64,000 nucleotides of DNA from Pseudooceanicola sp. HF7 (GCF_011806405.1 NZ_JAATOW010000007.1:1-64000), one strand, 5' to 3'. Shown: positions 1 to 9,092, counted from the stretch's first letter. Numbers and translations are program-made. Notes: generated from the sequence alone by a model not told the origin.

Positions 1-40
1 GACCTAGAAAAAATCCAAAACGATACAAACAAACAAAAAA

Positions 41-70
41 GCCCCGGTCAGTAATGACCGGGGCTTTCTT
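41..70. terminator. Bidirectional intrinsic terminator
   Basis: A perfect 10-bp stem (41-50 with 55-64) closes a GTAA loop. On the plus strand it runs into TTTCTT. On the minus strand it runs into a T-rich tract (positions 40 to 32), so it can end the minus-strand GH18-like gene that stops at 183 and any plus-strand gene to the left of the window. Confidence 0.85.
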
Positions 71-182
71 GCGTTCGAACACTGACAAAAGCAGGCCCGA
101 AGGCACGCAGAGAGCGCAACAGGATGCGCCGCGGTTGAAACCCTGCTGAGCGTAGACGGGTCTCACGCTCCAGAGTTCAGCC

Positions 183-1343
183 CTAGTGACTTCCCAGGAT
201 CGCGGTGCCGTGCGCCATGTCGCTGTTCCAGTAGCGGTGGTCCTCCGTGTCATCAGCAAACTGCCAGCCCATCAGACCGCCGAAGCCCGCCCCATAGGCC
301 TGGGCCAGCGGCTGCAGGATCTGGCTACGCACATCCTTCGGCGTCATATGCCCGCTGGAGGCATCTGCATGGTAGATCGGCTTGCCCACCACCAGTTTCT
401 TCACCGGAATGGCATAGCCCCCCAGGCCCTGCACCAGCCCGGCGACGGAGCTGTCGCTAACCGTATCGCCCGTGCCCAGGATATGGCTGGCCACGGGCGC
501 ATCGAAGGCGGGGTTGTTGTAATACTGGATCGCCACCCAGTCGATCTCATCGCCCACCGCGCGCAGCACATCCAGGTAGGGCGCGCCGTGCCAGTTCCGG
601 CTCAGGTAGGCGGATTCCGGGGCATGGCTGATCAGCGCGCCCTCGGGCAGGGCCTTGCGCAGGGCGCGGGTCAGGTCGATCAGCATCTTGCGCCCGTCAA
701 AGGGCGGGCTCTTGCCGTGGAAGCTCTCCGAGATCTCGAAATCCAGCCCGACGCCCTGCAGGCCGTTTGTCTTGACGAAATCGGCGATCAGCCTGGCGGC
801 TTCATCCTCGCGTCCTGCGACGCGGGCCCAGGCCTTTGCCGTCATGTCGCCGCCGCCGAAGGAGACCAGCACCAGCTTGCCGGCTTGTTTCAGCACCTCG
901 ACCGATGGCCACTGACCCTCCATGACATCAGGCGCCACCAGTGTCAGCGGGCCCGCGCCCCCCGTCTCCGGCACGGTGAGGAAGGACAGGTGGACATGGG
1001 TGAAGTCGGTCTGGGCGACATCGGCGAGCGGGCTGACCTTGGCGCCGTAATAGACGATGTAGCGCGGGGTGCGGTCGCGCAGCGGCGCGCTGTCCATGCC
1101 ATGGGCCGCGTCGCCTGACGGCCCGTTTACGCCGCCGGTATCATCCTGGGAGGCCACCGTGCCCTTGGGGGCTGCTGCGCTGTCGCTATTCGACCCGGCC
1201 GGAGGGGCCGGCGCGACCGAGGCAGTAGCCTCTTGCGCGGCGGACAGACCCGGCAACAGCAGCAGCGCCGTGGCAAGGGCCGCACCGATCCCGCGGTAAC
1301 GGGTCCGGCACATGAGCGGGGCAGGGCGCAGGCAATCGGTCAT
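183..1343 (-). CDS. Secreted glycoside hydrolase family 18-like protein
   Basis: The protein has 386 aa. An N-terminal signal peptide (hydrophobic run about 20-35, cleavage near AAQ) is followed by a low-complexity Ala/Ser/Gly/Asp linker (about 38-90) and a TIM-barrel-like domain. GH18 landmarks are visible: a strand-3 SFGGG (161-165), a strand-4 motif QGVGLDFE (196-203) and QYYN (273-276). In the usual DxxDxDxE motif the terminal D201 and the catalytic acid E203 are kept, but the two earlier Asp positions are Gln and Gly. A role in the periplasm or outside the cell on chitin- or peptidoglycan-type glycans is inferred; the substrate is unknown. Neither start has a clear ribosome site; Met11 (1313) is an alternative that gives a more standard signal peptide. 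Confidence 0.75.
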   Translation of the reverse strand: MTDCLRPAPLMCRTRYRGIGAALATALLLLPGLSAAQEATASVAPAPPAGSNSDSAAAPKGTVASQDDTGGVNGPSGDAAHGMDSAPLRDRTPRYIVYYGAKVSPLADVAQTDFTHVHLSFLTVPETGGAGPLTLVAPDVMEGQWPSVEVLKQAGKLVLVSFGGGDMTAKAWARVAGREDEAARLIADFVKTNGLQGVGLDFEISESFHGKSPPFDGRKMLIDLTRALRKALPEGALISHAPESAYLSRNWHGAPYLDVLRAVGDEIDWVAIQYYNNPAFDAPVASHILGTGDTVSDSSVAGLVQGLGGYAIPVKKLVVGKPIYHADASSGHMTPKDVRSQILQPLAQAYGAGFGGLMGWQFADDTEDHRYWNSDMAHGTAILGSH

Positions 1344-1546
1344 GGCACCAAGTAGACCCGAGAACCCTGAACAAAATCAAACGGCATTCGGCTTTCGCAC
1401 CAAGGCAGAAGGGGAGTGGCCCTGCGCAAAGAGTCCAAGCGCCCGGCCCAGCCTTGCAACCTTGCGGCGCGGATGCCACCAGAAAGGCAGCAATGAAGCC
1501 AGCCTTTTGCCCCCGCGCGGGCAGGGGGCAAAGGGGGGAAGACAGG

Positions 1547-2146
1547 ATGGCACGCTTGGGACGGCCCTTGGCCATGGACCTTGAGGAGCGGCGGGAAAAG
1601 ATCTTTGCCGTGGCAGAGCGGCTTTTCTGTGCGGAAGGGTCCCGCGGCGTTTCCATGGCGCAGATCGCCGCCGGGGCGGGCATGTCTAAGCGCACGATCT
1701 ATGACATGTTCGACTCCAAGGAAGCCTTGCTGGGAGAGCTCATCGTCGCCTCCTATGACTGGAGCGCGATCGAGGGTCCGCAGATCGCTGACCCGGTTGC
1801 CCGGCTTAGGCGCGACGTGCGGCGGGTGACGGAGCACGCGCTCTCACAGCGCCACATCAACCTGTGCCGGTTGGCGATCGCGGAATCCATCGATCAGCAG
1901 ACCATGGCGCGCGGCTTCCTGGAAAACGGCATCGCGAAAAGCCGCGCGGCGATGATCGACACGCTCTCTGCAATCCCGTCAGCGCGTCGGCGGGTCGACC
2001 TGCCGGAACCTGTGCTGGCCTCCATGCTGTTCGGCGCCTCAAGCGCGGTCTGCCTGATGACGGCGATGATGGGGGGCGCCATGCCGGACCTAGAAGCCCA
2101 GTCGCGCATCGCGGAAAGCGCGGTAGATGCGCTGTTCGTGTCGTGA
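1547..2146 (+). CDS. TetR/AcrR family transcriptional regulator
   Basis: The protein has about 199 aa. The N-terminal helix-turn-helix is clear (about residues 27-57: SMAQIAAGAGMSKRTIYDMF), followed by a helical ligand/dimer domain with no recognisable specificity. The start at 1547 is chosen because a purine-rich AAGGGGGGAAG lies just upstream; the in-frame ATG at 1454 would add a Cys/Pro-rich stretch unlike the family. It diverges from the GH18-like gene, with about 200 bp between them, so that gene or itself is a plausible target. I cannot name its effector. Confidence 0.85.
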   Translation: MARLGRPLAMDLEERREKIFAVAERLFCAEGSRGVSMAQIAAGAGMSKRTIYDMFDSKEALLGELIVASYDWSAIEGPQIADPVARLRRDVRRVTEHALSQRHINLCRLAIAESIDQQTMARGFLENGIAKSRAAMIDTLSAIPSARRRVDLPEPVLASMLFGASSAVCLMTAMMGGAMPDLEAQSRIAESAVDALFVS

Positions 2147-2453
2147 GTGGGGGAGGGGTTTGCAAAGCCACTTGCCCGGATTTTCAAAGCTTTACGGGAT
2201 CTTAAGCCTTTCGGCTCGAAATCCCCGCGCGCTGCGTTAACCGGGGCAGATACCGACGCGGGCACCGACGTAATACCGACGTGATACCGACGCAAAACAG
2301 ACGCGGCCAAAGCCGCCCAAAGGCCTGTTAACCCGCTTAAATCCCGCGATTCGCGTATATGTGGGTCGTTGGGCAGCGCGCGCAGCGGCAAGCTTCGCTT
2401 TACCTCTGCCGCGCTGCCCGGGGGATCAATTGTCCCGGATCAGTCTTTACGGA
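2147..2453. other. Non-coding gap with short degenerate repeats
   Basis: About 300 bp between the TetR gene and the hemerythrin-like gene, which converge. No gene is supported. From about 2249 to 2304 the heptamer ACCGACG or near copies recurs at roughly 10-14 bp intervals (starting near 2252, 2263, 2274 and 2286, then a diverged CAGACGC). The function is unknown. Confidence 0.5.
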
Positions 2454-2930
2454 TCAGTCTTCCAGGGCGTCGGCGCGCTTCTCTTCGATCAGCGTGCCTT
2501 CCTTGGCCTTACGCTCAAGGAACTTCTCTCCGAAGGCCTCGTTCTGCTCGGCACCGATCACCTCCTGGGCGCGGGTGAAGACCTCGTCTTCTTCCTCTTC
2601 CATGTGGTGTTCGTAATCATGCTTGAGCACACGGAAGCGCTGGATCCAGCCGGGAGAGCTCATGTCCGTCTCGCGCAATTCTTCCATGATTTCATCCATT
2701 TGCTCGTGCTCATGCACGGAATGGCGGGCGGCGTCCTGCCCCCAGGTCTTGCTCATCAGCTTGGAATAGAAGGTCTCTTCCTCGGCTGCGGAATGGCTTT
2801 TGACATCGGCATAGAAGGCCTCCCAGGCCTCCTTGCGCTCGGGGCTGTCGCCCTCTGTCCCGTCGATCTTCTCAAGCAGGGCGCGGTGGCGGGCGTGGTC
2901 TTCTTTGATGGCTTCATAGATGGAAGGCAT
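2454..2930 (-). CDS. Hemerythrin HHE-domain protein
   Basis: The protein has 158 aa and is entirely helical in character. The His/Glu pattern of a hemerythrin-like four-helix bundle is visible: KEDHARH near the N-terminus, HSAAEEE in the second helix, HEHEQMDE in the third and KHDYEHHMEEEED in the fourth. These residues would hold a non-haem di-iron centre that can bind O2 or NO. The start at 2930 is supported by GAGGA about 8 nt upstream; an in-frame start at 3017 would add a non-homologous Arg-rich extension. A role in oxygen or nitrosative stress is a family-level inference. It stands alone. Confidence 0.88.
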   Translation of the reverse strand: MPSIYEAIKEDHARHRALLEKIDGTEGDSPERKEAWEAFYADVKSHSAAEEETFYSKLMSKTWGQDAARHSVHEHEQMDEIMEELRETDMSSPGWIQRFRVLKHDYEHHMEEEEDEVFTRAQEVIGAEQNEAFGEKFLERKAKEGTLIEEKRADALED

Positions 2931-3426
2931 GGTCCGTCCTCTCTGGAAAAATAGCTGTCCCTGACCAACCCGCGAGCGGGCCCGCGGTTCCATGCCTCGC
3001 GGGGCCTCTGGACCCATCCCGCCCCGCGATCTGGGCTTTGCGTGCCCGGGGGGCGGGGGCTGTCTTGACCGGGCTCACCTTGCATGAAGTGCAGTATTTT
3101 CAGGGGGGTATCCCATGTCCTCCCCGCGTCCCATCGGCCCTGTCGTACCGGGCTGGCGTGCCGCCTAAGCCCCTGAAAAGACGCTTGTACTGTCCGCCCC
3201 GGTTCTTGCCGCCCGTGACCCGGCCCTGTGACAGCGCGCGGCGCATATAAAAGGGAATACCCCCGGCTGTAAGGCCGGGGGAAAGGGTGCTGAAAAGGGC
3301 TTGGGGGGATTAATGTCCTGCCACGTCCCAAGGGGGAAGGTCGGGGCGTGGCCCTGTCTTCCCAATCAGGCTAGCCCCGGTTTGAATCCGGCCCGTGAAA
3401 GCCGGGACACGGTTTCATGACATCGC
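2931..3426. other. Unassigned intergenic region with a GC-rich hairpin
   Basis: About 500 bp without a supportable gene. It holds an 8-bp hairpin (3260-3267 with 3274-3281, loop TGTAAG) without a convincing T tract on either side. A second small hairpin (3388-3392 with 3401-3405) lies near a T-loop-like TTTGAAT (3381-3387). Short ORFs here show no homology that I recognise. Confidence 0.4.
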
Positions 3427-3930
3427 TCAGGGGGCGTGCGCATCCGCCAGCAGGGCCTCAAGATCCAGCGGGGCGTTGTACATCGCCAGCCGTCCGTCGG
3501 GCAGGCGCGGCCAGTCCTGCTTTGGGCGGTCACGGTAAAGCTCGATCCCGTTGTCGTCCGGGTCCCGCAGGTAGATCGCCTCGCTCACGCCGTGATCGGC
3601 TGCGCCGTCCAGCGGGATCCCGGCCGTTTGCACGCGGCGCAGGGCATCGCCCAGGGCCGCGCGATCGGGGTAAAGGAAGGCCACGTGATACAGTCCCGTG
3701 TGACCCGGCGGCGGCGGTGTAGCGCCCAGACTTTCCCATGTATTCAAACCGATATGGTGGTGATAGCCCCCGGCGGACAGGAAGGCCGCCTGGCGCCCGA
3801 AGCGCGCCTGAAGCTCGAACCCCAGCACGCCGATGTAGAAATCGAGAGCGCGGTCCAGGTCCGCCACCCGCAGGTGGATGTGACCGACGCGGGTCTCTGG
3901 ATGGATGGGGGACTTGGGAAGCGGTGGCAT
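3427..3930 (-). CDS. VOC-family (glyoxalase/extradiol dioxygenase-like) protein
   Basis: The protein has 167 aa. Vicinal-oxygen-chelate beta-alpha-beta-beta-beta signatures are visible: VGHIHLRVADLDRALDFYI at the start, a central HHHIGLNTW and a late GIELYRDRP, which together would supply the His/His/Glu metal site. It most resembles the CatE-like catechol-2,3-dioxygenase branch, but the substrate cannot be read from sequence. The start at 3930 has GGAGGAGAG about 6 nt upstream; an upstream in-frame Met (3987) gives an unlikely basic extension. It is monocistronic, downstream of an uncharacterised gap. Confidence 0.85.
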   Translation of the reverse strand: MPPLPKSPIHPETRVGHIHLRVADLDRALDFYIGVLGFELQARFGRQAAFLSAGGYHHHIGLNTWESLGATPPPPGHTGLYHVAFLYPDRAALGDALRRVQTAGIPLDGAADHGVSEAIYLRDPDDNGIELYRDRPKQDWPRLPDGRLAMYNAPLDLEALLADAHAP

Positions 3931-4025
3931 GGGCTCTCTCCTCCGGCTGTGTCCCTTCAGAGATAGGGGCCGGCGGCCCTTCTGCATAGGCAGGGTGGTG
4001 CAGAGCCATTGTGCGGGAATGCATT

Positions 4026-4045
4026 GCGGCTCCCGAAGGGGCCGC
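4026..4045 (-). terminator. Hairpin with TTCG tetraloop downstream of trpS
   Basis: Read on the minus strand this is an 8-bp stem with one mismatch closed by TTCG, about 27 nt after the trpS stop. No strong T tract follows, so it may act as a 3'-end stabiliser rather than a textbook intrinsic terminator. Confidence 0.4.
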
Positions 4046-4071
4046 GCATGTCCTGGTCCTGGTGGGGTGGA

Positions 4072-5121
4072 TCAGCTTCTGATCATGCCCACGATGTCAT
4101 AGGTTTTCGCCAGCACGGGGGCTGCGATTTCCCGCGCCTGGGCGGCACCCTTGCCGATGATCGCATCGATCTCTTCCGGGGCCTGCATGAGGCGCGCCAT
4201 CTCTGTCGAGATCGGTGCAAGCTTGGCAACGGCCAGTTCGGCGAGCATCGGCTTGAACTCGGAAAACTGTTTGCCGCCAACGTCCTGCAGCACCTGCTCC
4301 ATGGTCTGGTCGGACAGCGCGGCGTAGATGTTCACCAGGTTGCGCGCCTCTGCACGCTCCTTCAGGCCCTCGACTTCAGAGGGAAGGGCATCCGGGTCCG
4401 TGCGCGCCTTGCGGATCTTGCTGGCGATGGCATCGGCGTCATCGGTCATGTTGATCCGGGCCATGTCGGAGGGATCGGACTTCGACATCTTCTTGGAGCC
4501 GTCGCGCAGGGACATCACCCGCGTTGCCGCACCTTCGATCACCGGCTCGGTCATCGGGAAGAACTCCTGACCGTAGTCATGGTTGAACTTGGCGGCGATG
4601 TCGCGCGTGAGCTCGACGTGCTGTTTCTGGTCCTCGCCCACGGGCACATGGGTGGCGTGGTAGACCAGGATATCGGCGGCCATCAGGGCAGGGTAGGCGA
4701 AGAGGCCAAGAGAGGCGTTCTGCGTGTTCTTGCCCGCCTTGTCCTTCCACTGGGTCATCCGCTGCATCCAGCCCATGCGGGCGACGCAGTTGAAGATCCA
4801 GCCCAGCTGCGCATGTTCGGGCACCTGGCTCTGGTTGAAAAGAATGGACTTTTCCGGGTCGAGGCCAGAGGCGATGTAGCCTGCGGCCAGCTCACGCGTC
4901 TGACGGCGCAGCGCATCAGGGTCCTGCCAGACGGTCATGGCGTGCATGTCGACCATGCAGAAGATCGTCTCGAAGCCTTCCTTCAGCCCGCGATCTTGCC
5001 AGTCCACGAAACGACGCATGGCCCCCAGGTAGTTGCCCAGGGTCAATCCGCCCGAAGGCTGGATCCCCGAGAAGACACGGGGTTTGAACGCGGTTTGCTT
5101 GGCTTGGGAAGTGTCGGACAT
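4072..5121 (-). CDS. trpS: Tryptophanyl-tRNA synthetase
   Basis: The enzyme has 349 aa and charges tRNA-Trp with tryptophan in the cytoplasm. Class I signatures are visible: the HIGH-equivalent [12 protein letters not shown] (about 22-33) and KMSKS (211-215), with the usual TrpRS length and order. The start is the ATG at 5121, placed 6 nt after a perfect AGGAGG; a GTG two codons earlier would sit inside that ribosome site. It diverges from the rhomboid-fold gene and lies near murJ and glnD, a neighbourhood often seen in this group. Confidence 0.97.
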   Translation of the reverse strand: MSDTSQAKQTAFKPRVFSGIQPSGGLTLGNYLGAMRRFVDWQDRGLKEGFETIFCMVDMHAMTVWQDPDALRRQTRELAAGYIASGLDPEKSILFNQSQVPEHAQLGWIFNCVARMGWMQRMTQWKDKAGKNTQNASLGLFAYPALMAADILVYHATHVPVGEDQKQHVELTRDIAAKFNHDYGQEFFPMTEPVIEGAATRVMSLRDGSKKMSKSDPSDMARINMTDDADAIASKIRKARTDPDALPSEVEGLKERAEARNLVNIYAALSDQTMEQVLQDVGGKQFSEFKPMLAELAVAKLAPISTEMARLMQAPEEIDAIIGKGAAQAREIAAPVLAKTYDIVGMIRS

Positions 5122-5234
5122 CTTCACCCTCCTAGGGTCGGGTCTCTGGCAATTCGGTCTGAGCTGGATTACCCATGGGCCGTGAGGGCGTCAACCGCTC
5201 CCGAAGGCGATCAGAGCAGAGGAAAGGCCTGAAA

Positions 5235-5930
5235 ATGCAGGATCCCAACATGTCGCGGCCAGAGGGCCCGGTGAATGCCGTGCCGCCTGCCGTGGTGGTT
5301 CTGTTCATTGCCATCGTCGCGGTCGAGGGTCTGTTCTCTCTTGGCAAGGCCGGGTTCATCGGCGGGCCGGCATCCATCGGCTGGCGGCTGGGGGCCTTGC
5401 AGGACTACGGTTTCTTCCCGGCCTACCTTGATTTCATGCTGCAGTCCGGATCCTTCCCGCTGGACGGGGTGATGCGCTTTGTCACCTATCCCTTTGTCCA
5501 CGGGGCCTTCACCCAGGCGGTGATTGCCGGGATCATGCTGCTGGCGCTTGGCAAGTTCGTCGGCGAGGCGATGAAGCCCGTCGCCATCCTGGTGCTGTTC
5601 TTCGGCACCTCCATCCTCGCCGCGCTGGTCTTTGGCCTGATCGCCCCCCCGCAAGAGGCGCTTTTCGGCGCCTTCCCGGCGGTTTACGGCTTTATCGGGG
5701 CCTATAGCTACATGCTGTGGATCTTCTACCGGGTGGCCGGAGAGCGCCAAATCATGGCCTTCCGGCTGATCGGCCTCTTGATGGGGATCCAGCTTCTGTT
5801 CGCGGTCTTCTTCGATGTCGGCCTGACCTGGGTGGCAGAGCTTGCAGGCTTCGTCACCGGATTCGCCCTGGCGCCGCTACTGCTGCCCGGCGGGCTGGCA
5901 CGGCTGCGGGCCAAGGTTCAGCGGCGCTAG
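5235..5930 (+). CDS. Rhomboid-fold membrane protein lacking catalytic residues
   Basis: The protein has 231 aa with about six membrane segments (about 17-35, 85-107, 113-137, 143-166, 175-194 and 199-217). The topology and the late glycine-rich helix resemble bacterial rhomboids. The active-site GxSG is replaced by GAFP (145-148), so the nucleophile Ser is Phe147, and the His of the final HxxGxxxG helix is Glu202. It is therefore predicted to be a pseudoprotease that binds or chaperones membrane proteins rather than cutting them. The start at 5235 follows AGAGGAAAGG. Its stop overlaps the stop of the converging PLD gene by 4 bp. Confidence 0.75.
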   Translation: MQDPNMSRPEGPVNAVPPAVVVLFIAIVAVEGLFSLGKAGFIGGPASIGWRLGALQDYGFFPAYLDFMLQSGSFPLDGVMRFVTYPFVHGAFTQAVIAGIMLLALGKFVGEAMKPVAILVLFFGTSILAALVFGLIAPPQEALFGAFPAVYGFIGAYSYMLWIFYRVAGERQIMAFRLIGLLMGIQLLFAVFFDVGLTWVAELAGFVTGFALAPLLLPGGLARLRAKVQRR

Positions 5931-7450
5931 AACATTTCCGGCGGCAGGATGGGCAGGGGACGGGCGAAGCGGCGGTTGCGCTCTTCCGGCCAGGGCAGGA
6001 TATAGGCCTTCCGGTCCTCCGGCTTCTTCTCGGACTCTACCTTTGCCAGCTTCATCCATTCCACCGCGCGGGTCGGATCCATCCGCTTTTCCGCGCCGCG
6101 CAGCCAGGTGGCCATGAGCCGGTCGCGCAATCCGCGTACGTGCTTTTCGCCGTAGAACTGCAGCGAGGCCTCGGTATCCCACCGCATCGACCGGCCATTC
6201 AGGTTGGCAGAGCCCACTATGCCGATCTGGTCGTCGACCAGTGTCACCTTGGAGTGCAGGTAGACGATGCCGGCCCCGTGAAGGGGCATGGGCGTGCCGT
6301 CCGGCGCCGGGCGCGGCTGGGCGGGTGACACGACAGCCAGCCGGTCCCCGAAGGCCTTGCGCAGGATCGTCAGGCACCGCAGCTGCAGGGCCTGGGCGTG
6401 GCGCGCATCCACCCCGTCATCGCCGCCGAAGATGATGCGCTCCGGTTCGGTCGGTATGACGAGGATAAGCTCAAGTCGGGGAGAGGATTCCGCCGCCCGT
6501 GCCAGCGACTTGGCCAGCGGGATGTGACGGAAGAACTGGGTCTCGATGTAGACCAGCCGCCCGGCGCTCTCAAAGGCCGCCTCATGGGCCTGTTCGTGCT
6601 CCATGATCAGGGGCGTGGGGCCGATCCGCCAGCGCCCGGTGCCCGCGTTGGACTGCGTGCGCAGAAGGCGGGGGCCGCTGTCGAGCCGGCGGCGGGTTTC
6701 GGTGGGTTCGTTCTCGGTCAGGGCGGTGGCCTCTTCGCCGAAGCTGGCGGCCCCGGCGCGAATGGCCCGCTCCCAGCAATCAGAGAAGTGCTGACGCAGG
6801 TCCTGCACCGCCAGGCCGCGGACCTTGAGGCTGACGTCATGCCAGGTCTCTTCGGGCTTGCCCTCGTGGTCTTCGTCGTCATAGCGGCGTTCGTTGACGT
6901 CGATCCCGCCGATCACCGCATCGGTGCCGTCCGAGATGGCGAACTTCTGGTGAATGGAGGCCGGGCGCATGGTCACGTCGCCCTGCAGCGCGCGGTATTG
7001 CAGCGGGGTCAGCTGTTCGGCGGTGTACCGCTTCAGCTCTTCGACCTTCTCGTGCAGCTTGGAGGCGAAGATGCGTTTCCATAGCGGCGCGGACTTGCCC
7101 TCATGCGGGGCACAAAGCACCTCTGTCCCCGGGGCCTGGCGCTGACCGAACTGGCGCGCACAGCGCCAAGCGTCCTGGTGCAGGTCGGCGGTGAAGATCG
7201 GATCGAAATCGGCGATCAGCAGGCGGATCTTCACGCCCTGGTCGGCCATGTGGGCGATCAGATCGGCCCAGGTGTTCAGCCCCAGCTCCGCGGCTTCCTC
7301 GCTGCGCAGGCGGGTCATCGGGTCCAGCACGCGGAAGGACATCAGCAATTCGTCGCGGGTCTTCAGACATAGACGTTCCAGGGCGGGAAACATCTCTGCC
7401 GCCGTGATCAGCGGTTCGAGTTGCGACTGGTAGTCCCGGCCCATAGCCAT
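5927..7450 (-). CDS. Phospholipase D-like (two-HKD) protein
   Basis: The protein has 507 aa. Two HxK(x)4D motifs are intact, HQKFAISD (167-174) and HSKVTLVD (399-406), each followed by the usual GxxN segment (GGIDVN and GSANLNGRS). This supports an active phosphodiesterase or transphosphatidylase on phospholipids or a nucleic acid. It lacks the paired N-terminal membrane helices of cardiolipin synthase, so it is probably a soluble or peripheral PLD. It lies about 100 bp downstream of murJ on the same strand. The start is uncertain: Met1 and Met3 lie close together without a clear ribosome site. Confidence 0.88.
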   Translation of the reverse strand: MAMGRDYQSQLEPLITAAEMFPALERLCLKTRDELLMSFRVLDPMTRLRSEEAAELGLNTWADLIAHMADQGVKIRLLIADFDPIFTADLHQDAWRCARQFGQRQAPGTEVLCAPHEGKSAPLWKRIFASKLHEKVEELKRYTAEQLTPLQYRALQGDVTMRPASIHQKFAISDGTDAVIGGIDVNERRYDDEDHEGKPEETWHDVSLKVRGLAVQDLRQHFSDCWERAIRAGAASFGEEATALTENEPTETRRRLDSGPRLLRTQSNAGTGRWRIGPTPLIMEHEQAHEAAFESAGRLVYIETQFFRHIPLAKSLARAAESSPRLELILVIPTEPERIIFGGDDGVDARHAQALQLRCLTILRKAFGDRLAVVSPAQPRPAPDGTPMPLHGAGIVYLHSKVTLVDDQIGIVGSANLNGRSMRWDTEASLQFYGEKHVRGLRDRLMATWLRGAEKRMDPTRAVEWMKLAKVESEKKPEDRKAYILPWPEERNRRFARPLPILPPEMF

Positions 7451-7550
7451 GATTATTGTTTACCCCGTGTTGAGTTTCAGTGCGGGGCAATCGTCTGACC
7501 CTGTACATCAAACGCCCCCCGATGCGGATGGGTTTCACCGGGATCCTGAT

Positions 7551-9092
7551 TCATCTGCGTTTCACGGCCTGCCGGAAGTCCGATAGCGAGAAGGCGCCGA
7601 GCAATGAGCCGGAAGCGAAATAGACCAGCCCCCCCCAGGAAATCAGCAGCGCCAGGGTGGGATAGCGGATGTAATCCGCGCTGAGCCAGGGCCACAGGAA
7701 GGTCCAGGCGGGCCAGAGCGCCGCGCCCATGATCAGCGCCGCCAGGGTGATGCGCCAGGCGCGCCTGCGGAAGCGGTCATCGAAGCGCGCGACCTCTCCC
7801 ATTTGGCGGGTGCCGCGCAGCAGCAGCACGACCATGGCCCAGCCCGCGCCTGTTGTGGCCAGGGCACAGGCGATCCAGCCGATGACAGGCGACAGGCCGA
7901 TGGCAAGCAGGGCATTGGCGATCATGGCGACGACGGCGTAGTAGAACGGCCGCCGGGTGTCTTCGCGCGCAAAGTAGAGCGGTTGCAGCACCTTCTGAAG
8001 CACGAAGGCGGGCAGGCCCAGCCCGTAGACGGCCACGGCCATGGCGATGGCGCGGCTGTCCTCTGGCCGGGCAGCTCCGCGTTCGAACAGGACGGAAACC
8101 AGGGGCAGGGGGATGACCATCAGCGCCACCGCGCAGGGGACCGTCAGCGCCAGCGCCAGCTCCCCGGCGCGGGACAGCGCATTGCGCGACCCGTCGGTAT
8201 CCCCGGCCTTCAGGCGGCGGGAGAGGTCAGGCAGCAGCACGATGCCGATGGCAATGCCCACCACGCCCAGGGGCAGCTGGTAAAGGCGGTCTGCGGTGAA
8301 CAGCCAGCCCACGGCGCGGTCGAAGTAACTGGCAACCTGCTGGCCGACCAGCAGGTTGATCTGCACCACGCCGCCCGCCATGGCAGCGGGAATGGCGATG
8401 CGCACCAGCCGGCGCATGTCCGGGCTCCAGCGGGGCATGACGAAGCGGGCGGTGAAGCCCGCGCGCTTTGCGGCCACGTAAAGCAGCGCGAATTGCGCCA
8501 GGCCCGCGATCGGGATGGCCCAGATCAGCGTCTTGCCCACGTCCAGCCCCAGGGGCCCGGCCAGCGCCATCGCAGAGACCAACAGCACGTTCAGCAGCAC
8601 CGGAGCGGCGGCGGCGGCTGCAAAGCGCCCGGCCGCGTTCAGCACGCCCGAAAGCAGCGCCGCGAGAGAGATGAACAGGATATAGGGAAAGGCGATCCGG
8701 CCGAATTCGACCGTCAGGGGGAATTGCTCCTGCCCCTTGAAGCCGGAGGCGATGCCCAGGATCAGCCACGGCATCGCCACCTGGGCCAGCACCGTCAGCG
8801 CGATCAGGATGGAGGCCAGCCCGGAGAAGGCCTCGTTCATGAAGTGGCCCGGGTCGTCCTTGGCTTCCAGCTTCTTGGAGAAGAGCGGCACGAAGGCCAT
8901 GTTGAAGGCCCCTTCCGCGAAGAAGCGGCGGAACATGTTGGGCAGACGGAAGGCGACCACGAAGGCTTCGTAGACCGGGCCGGTGCCCAGGGTAGCAAGG
9001 ATCATGATATCCCGTGCCAACCCCAGCACCCGGCTCAGCAGGGTCCAGAAACCAACGGTGAAGACGCCCGAGACGAGTCGGATTGGCGTCAA
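7551..9092 (-). CDS. murJ: Lipid II flippase MurJ
   Basis: The protein has 513 aa with about 14 membrane segments; it moves lipid II across the inner membrane for peptidoglycan synthesis. The MurJ/MviN N-terminal signature is clear (VSGVFTVGFWTLLSRVLGLARD, then FRLPNMFRRFFAEGAFNMAFVP). The start is read as TTG at 9092, overlapping the glnD TGA in a TTGA arrangement, with AGGAAAGGG about 8 nt upstream. This start restores the expected family N-terminus; the next Met would cut off the first helix. Translation is probably coupled to glnD. Confidence 0.95.
   Translation of the reverse strand: MTPIRLVSGVFTVGFWTLLSRVLGLARDIMILATLGTGPVYEAFVVAFRLPNMFRRFFAEGAFNMAFVPLFSKKLEAKDDPGHFMNEAFSGLASILIALTVLAQVAMPWLILGIASGFKGQEQFPLTVEFGRIAFPYILFISLAALLSGVLNAAGRFAAAAAAPVLLNVLLVSAMALAGPLGLDVGKTLIWAIPIAGLAQFALLYVAAKRAGFTARFVMPRWSPDMRRLVRIAIPAAMAGGVVQINLLVGQQVASYFDRAVGWLFTADRLYQLPLGVVGIAIGIVLLPDLSRRLKAGDTDGSRNALSRAGELALALTVPCAVALMVIPLPLVSVLFERGAARPEDSRAIAMAVAVYGLGLPAFVLQKVLQPLYFAREDTRRPFYYAVVAMIANALLAIGLSPVIGWIACALATTGAGWAMVVLLLRGTRQMGEVARFDDRFRRRAWRITLAALIMGAALWPAWTFLWPWLSADYIRYPTLALLISWGGLVYFASGSLLGAFSLSDFRQAVKRR

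Noticed and set aside
3310-3420. tRNA-like segment: TTTGAAT T-loop (3381-3387) flanked by CCGG/CCGG and an upstream TTCCCAA resembling an anticodon loop
   Set aside because: No matching acceptor stem: the 3' side would need a 5' partner near 3327 that is absent, and the putative anticodon stem does not pair. Not a tRNA or a convincing tRNA remnant.
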